Shown here one piece after another: positions 5,394-5,546 of a stretch of 5,546 nucleotides of DNA. Source of the DNA: a bacterium (GTDB taxonomy: Bacteria > UBA9089 > UBA9088); contig DNCM01000067.1 in assembly GCA_003498085.1 (NCBI GenBank), forward strand, positions 1 to 5,546, written 5' to 3'. The notes beneath the pieces were generated by a model, which had not been told where the DNA came from, did no database searches, and worked only from the letters and a program-made list of their open reading frames with translations. How positions within the stretch are numbered: the stretch's first letter is position 1; every line of letters begins with the position of its first letter. The translations under genes and the position numbers were made by a program.

Positions 5394-5546
5394 ATGCAAG
5401 GTTACATATTACCAGATATGCTTAAAAGATATGGAACAAAGACCCCCTTAAGAGATTGTCGAAGAAGACATACCGAACATATACAAGAAGAAATTTTATT
5501 ATTTTCTGTAGTTGACATAGATAAATTATTTATGATTAAATTTTAT
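5394..5546 (+). CDS. Start of an unrecognised ORF leaving the right edge
   Basis: ATG 5394 opens 51 codons with no stop before the window ends. The product begins MQGYILPDMLKRYGTKTPL and continues with an Arg/His-rich patch (RDCRRRH) and an acidic-hydrophobic segment. I do not recognise a family. An AGGA about 13 nt upstream is a distant SD candidate, and the in-frame stop TAG at 5376 limits the start. It may be the N-terminus of a real gene, a gene remnant or chance. Confidence 0.3.
   Translation, partial: MQGYILPDMLKRYGTKTPLRDCRRRHTEHIQEEILLFSVVDIDKLFMIKFY

Larger units (their letters stand above)
5224..5546. other. 323-bp stretch without a convincing gene
   Basis: This AT-rich stretch lies behind the DUF1189 gene promoter. 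I see no tRNA, CRISPR or insertion-sequence end. It contains a 38-codon plus-strand ORF, a short GC-rich hairpin and the start of an ORF leaving the right edge, all listed separately with low confidence. Between 5344 and 5390 all three plus frames carry stops, so the two ORFs are not one intact gene. It may be intergenic DNA or a decayed gene. Confidence 0.5.

Noticed and set aside
5512..5536. TTGACA at 5512-5517 followed by TATGAT as a promoter
   Set aside because: The -35 is perfect but the spacer to TATGAT is only 13 bp and no good -10 lies at 16-18 bp.

Overview
The window is AT-rich (roughly one third G+C by eye) bacterial DNA. It carries the nucleotide-loop end of a cobalamin (vitamin B12) pathway on the minus strand, then two membrane-associated genes in convergent orientation, then about 320 bases with no convincing gene. 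A bacterial rather than archaeal source is suggested by the bifunctional P-loop CobU enzyme (archaea usually use the unrelated CobY), by sigma-70-like -35/-10 pairs and by Shine-Dalgarno sequences. The high AT content and the Ile/Lys-rich proteins would suit an anaerobe or a little-studied lineage, but I cannot name the organism.

Positions 1-3085 (minus strand) hold one tight operon, read right to left: cbiB, a CobD-type L-threonine-O-3-phosphate decarboxylase, cobU and the N-terminal half of cobT, which runs off the left edge. Every junction overlaps (25, 4 and 17 nt), so translational coupling is likely. Together the products make aminopropanol phosphate, attach it to adenosylcobyric acid, activate the result as AdoCbi-GDP and prepare the lower-ligand nucleotide. 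Cobalamin synthase (cobS), and perhaps cobC, would be expected beyond the left edge.

Positions 3086-3272 are a divergent intergenic region. On the minus strand it has a very good promoter (TTTACA, 18 bp, TATAAT), a leader of only about 66 nt with no B12 riboswitch box, and a 24-codon upstream ORF with a strong ribosome binding site that overlaps the cbiB start.

Positions 3300-4244 (plus) encode a membrane-anchored calcineurin-like metallophosphoesterase in which the conserved GNHD motif reads GNCD. Positions 4279-5166 (minus) encode a DUF1189-type membrane protein that converges on it. The DUF1189 gene has a promoter whose -35 region and upstream flank repeat those of the cob promoter (28 of 32 bases identical, same 18-bp spacer).

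Positions 5224-5546 hold only weak candidates: a 38-codon ORF with a faint resemblance to ribosomal protein bS21, a short GC-rich hairpin followed by T residues, and the start of an unrecognised ORF leaving the right edge. I see no strong case for an undescribed system. The best leads are the duplicated promoter module, the altered phosphoesterase motif and the upstream ORF before cbiB.
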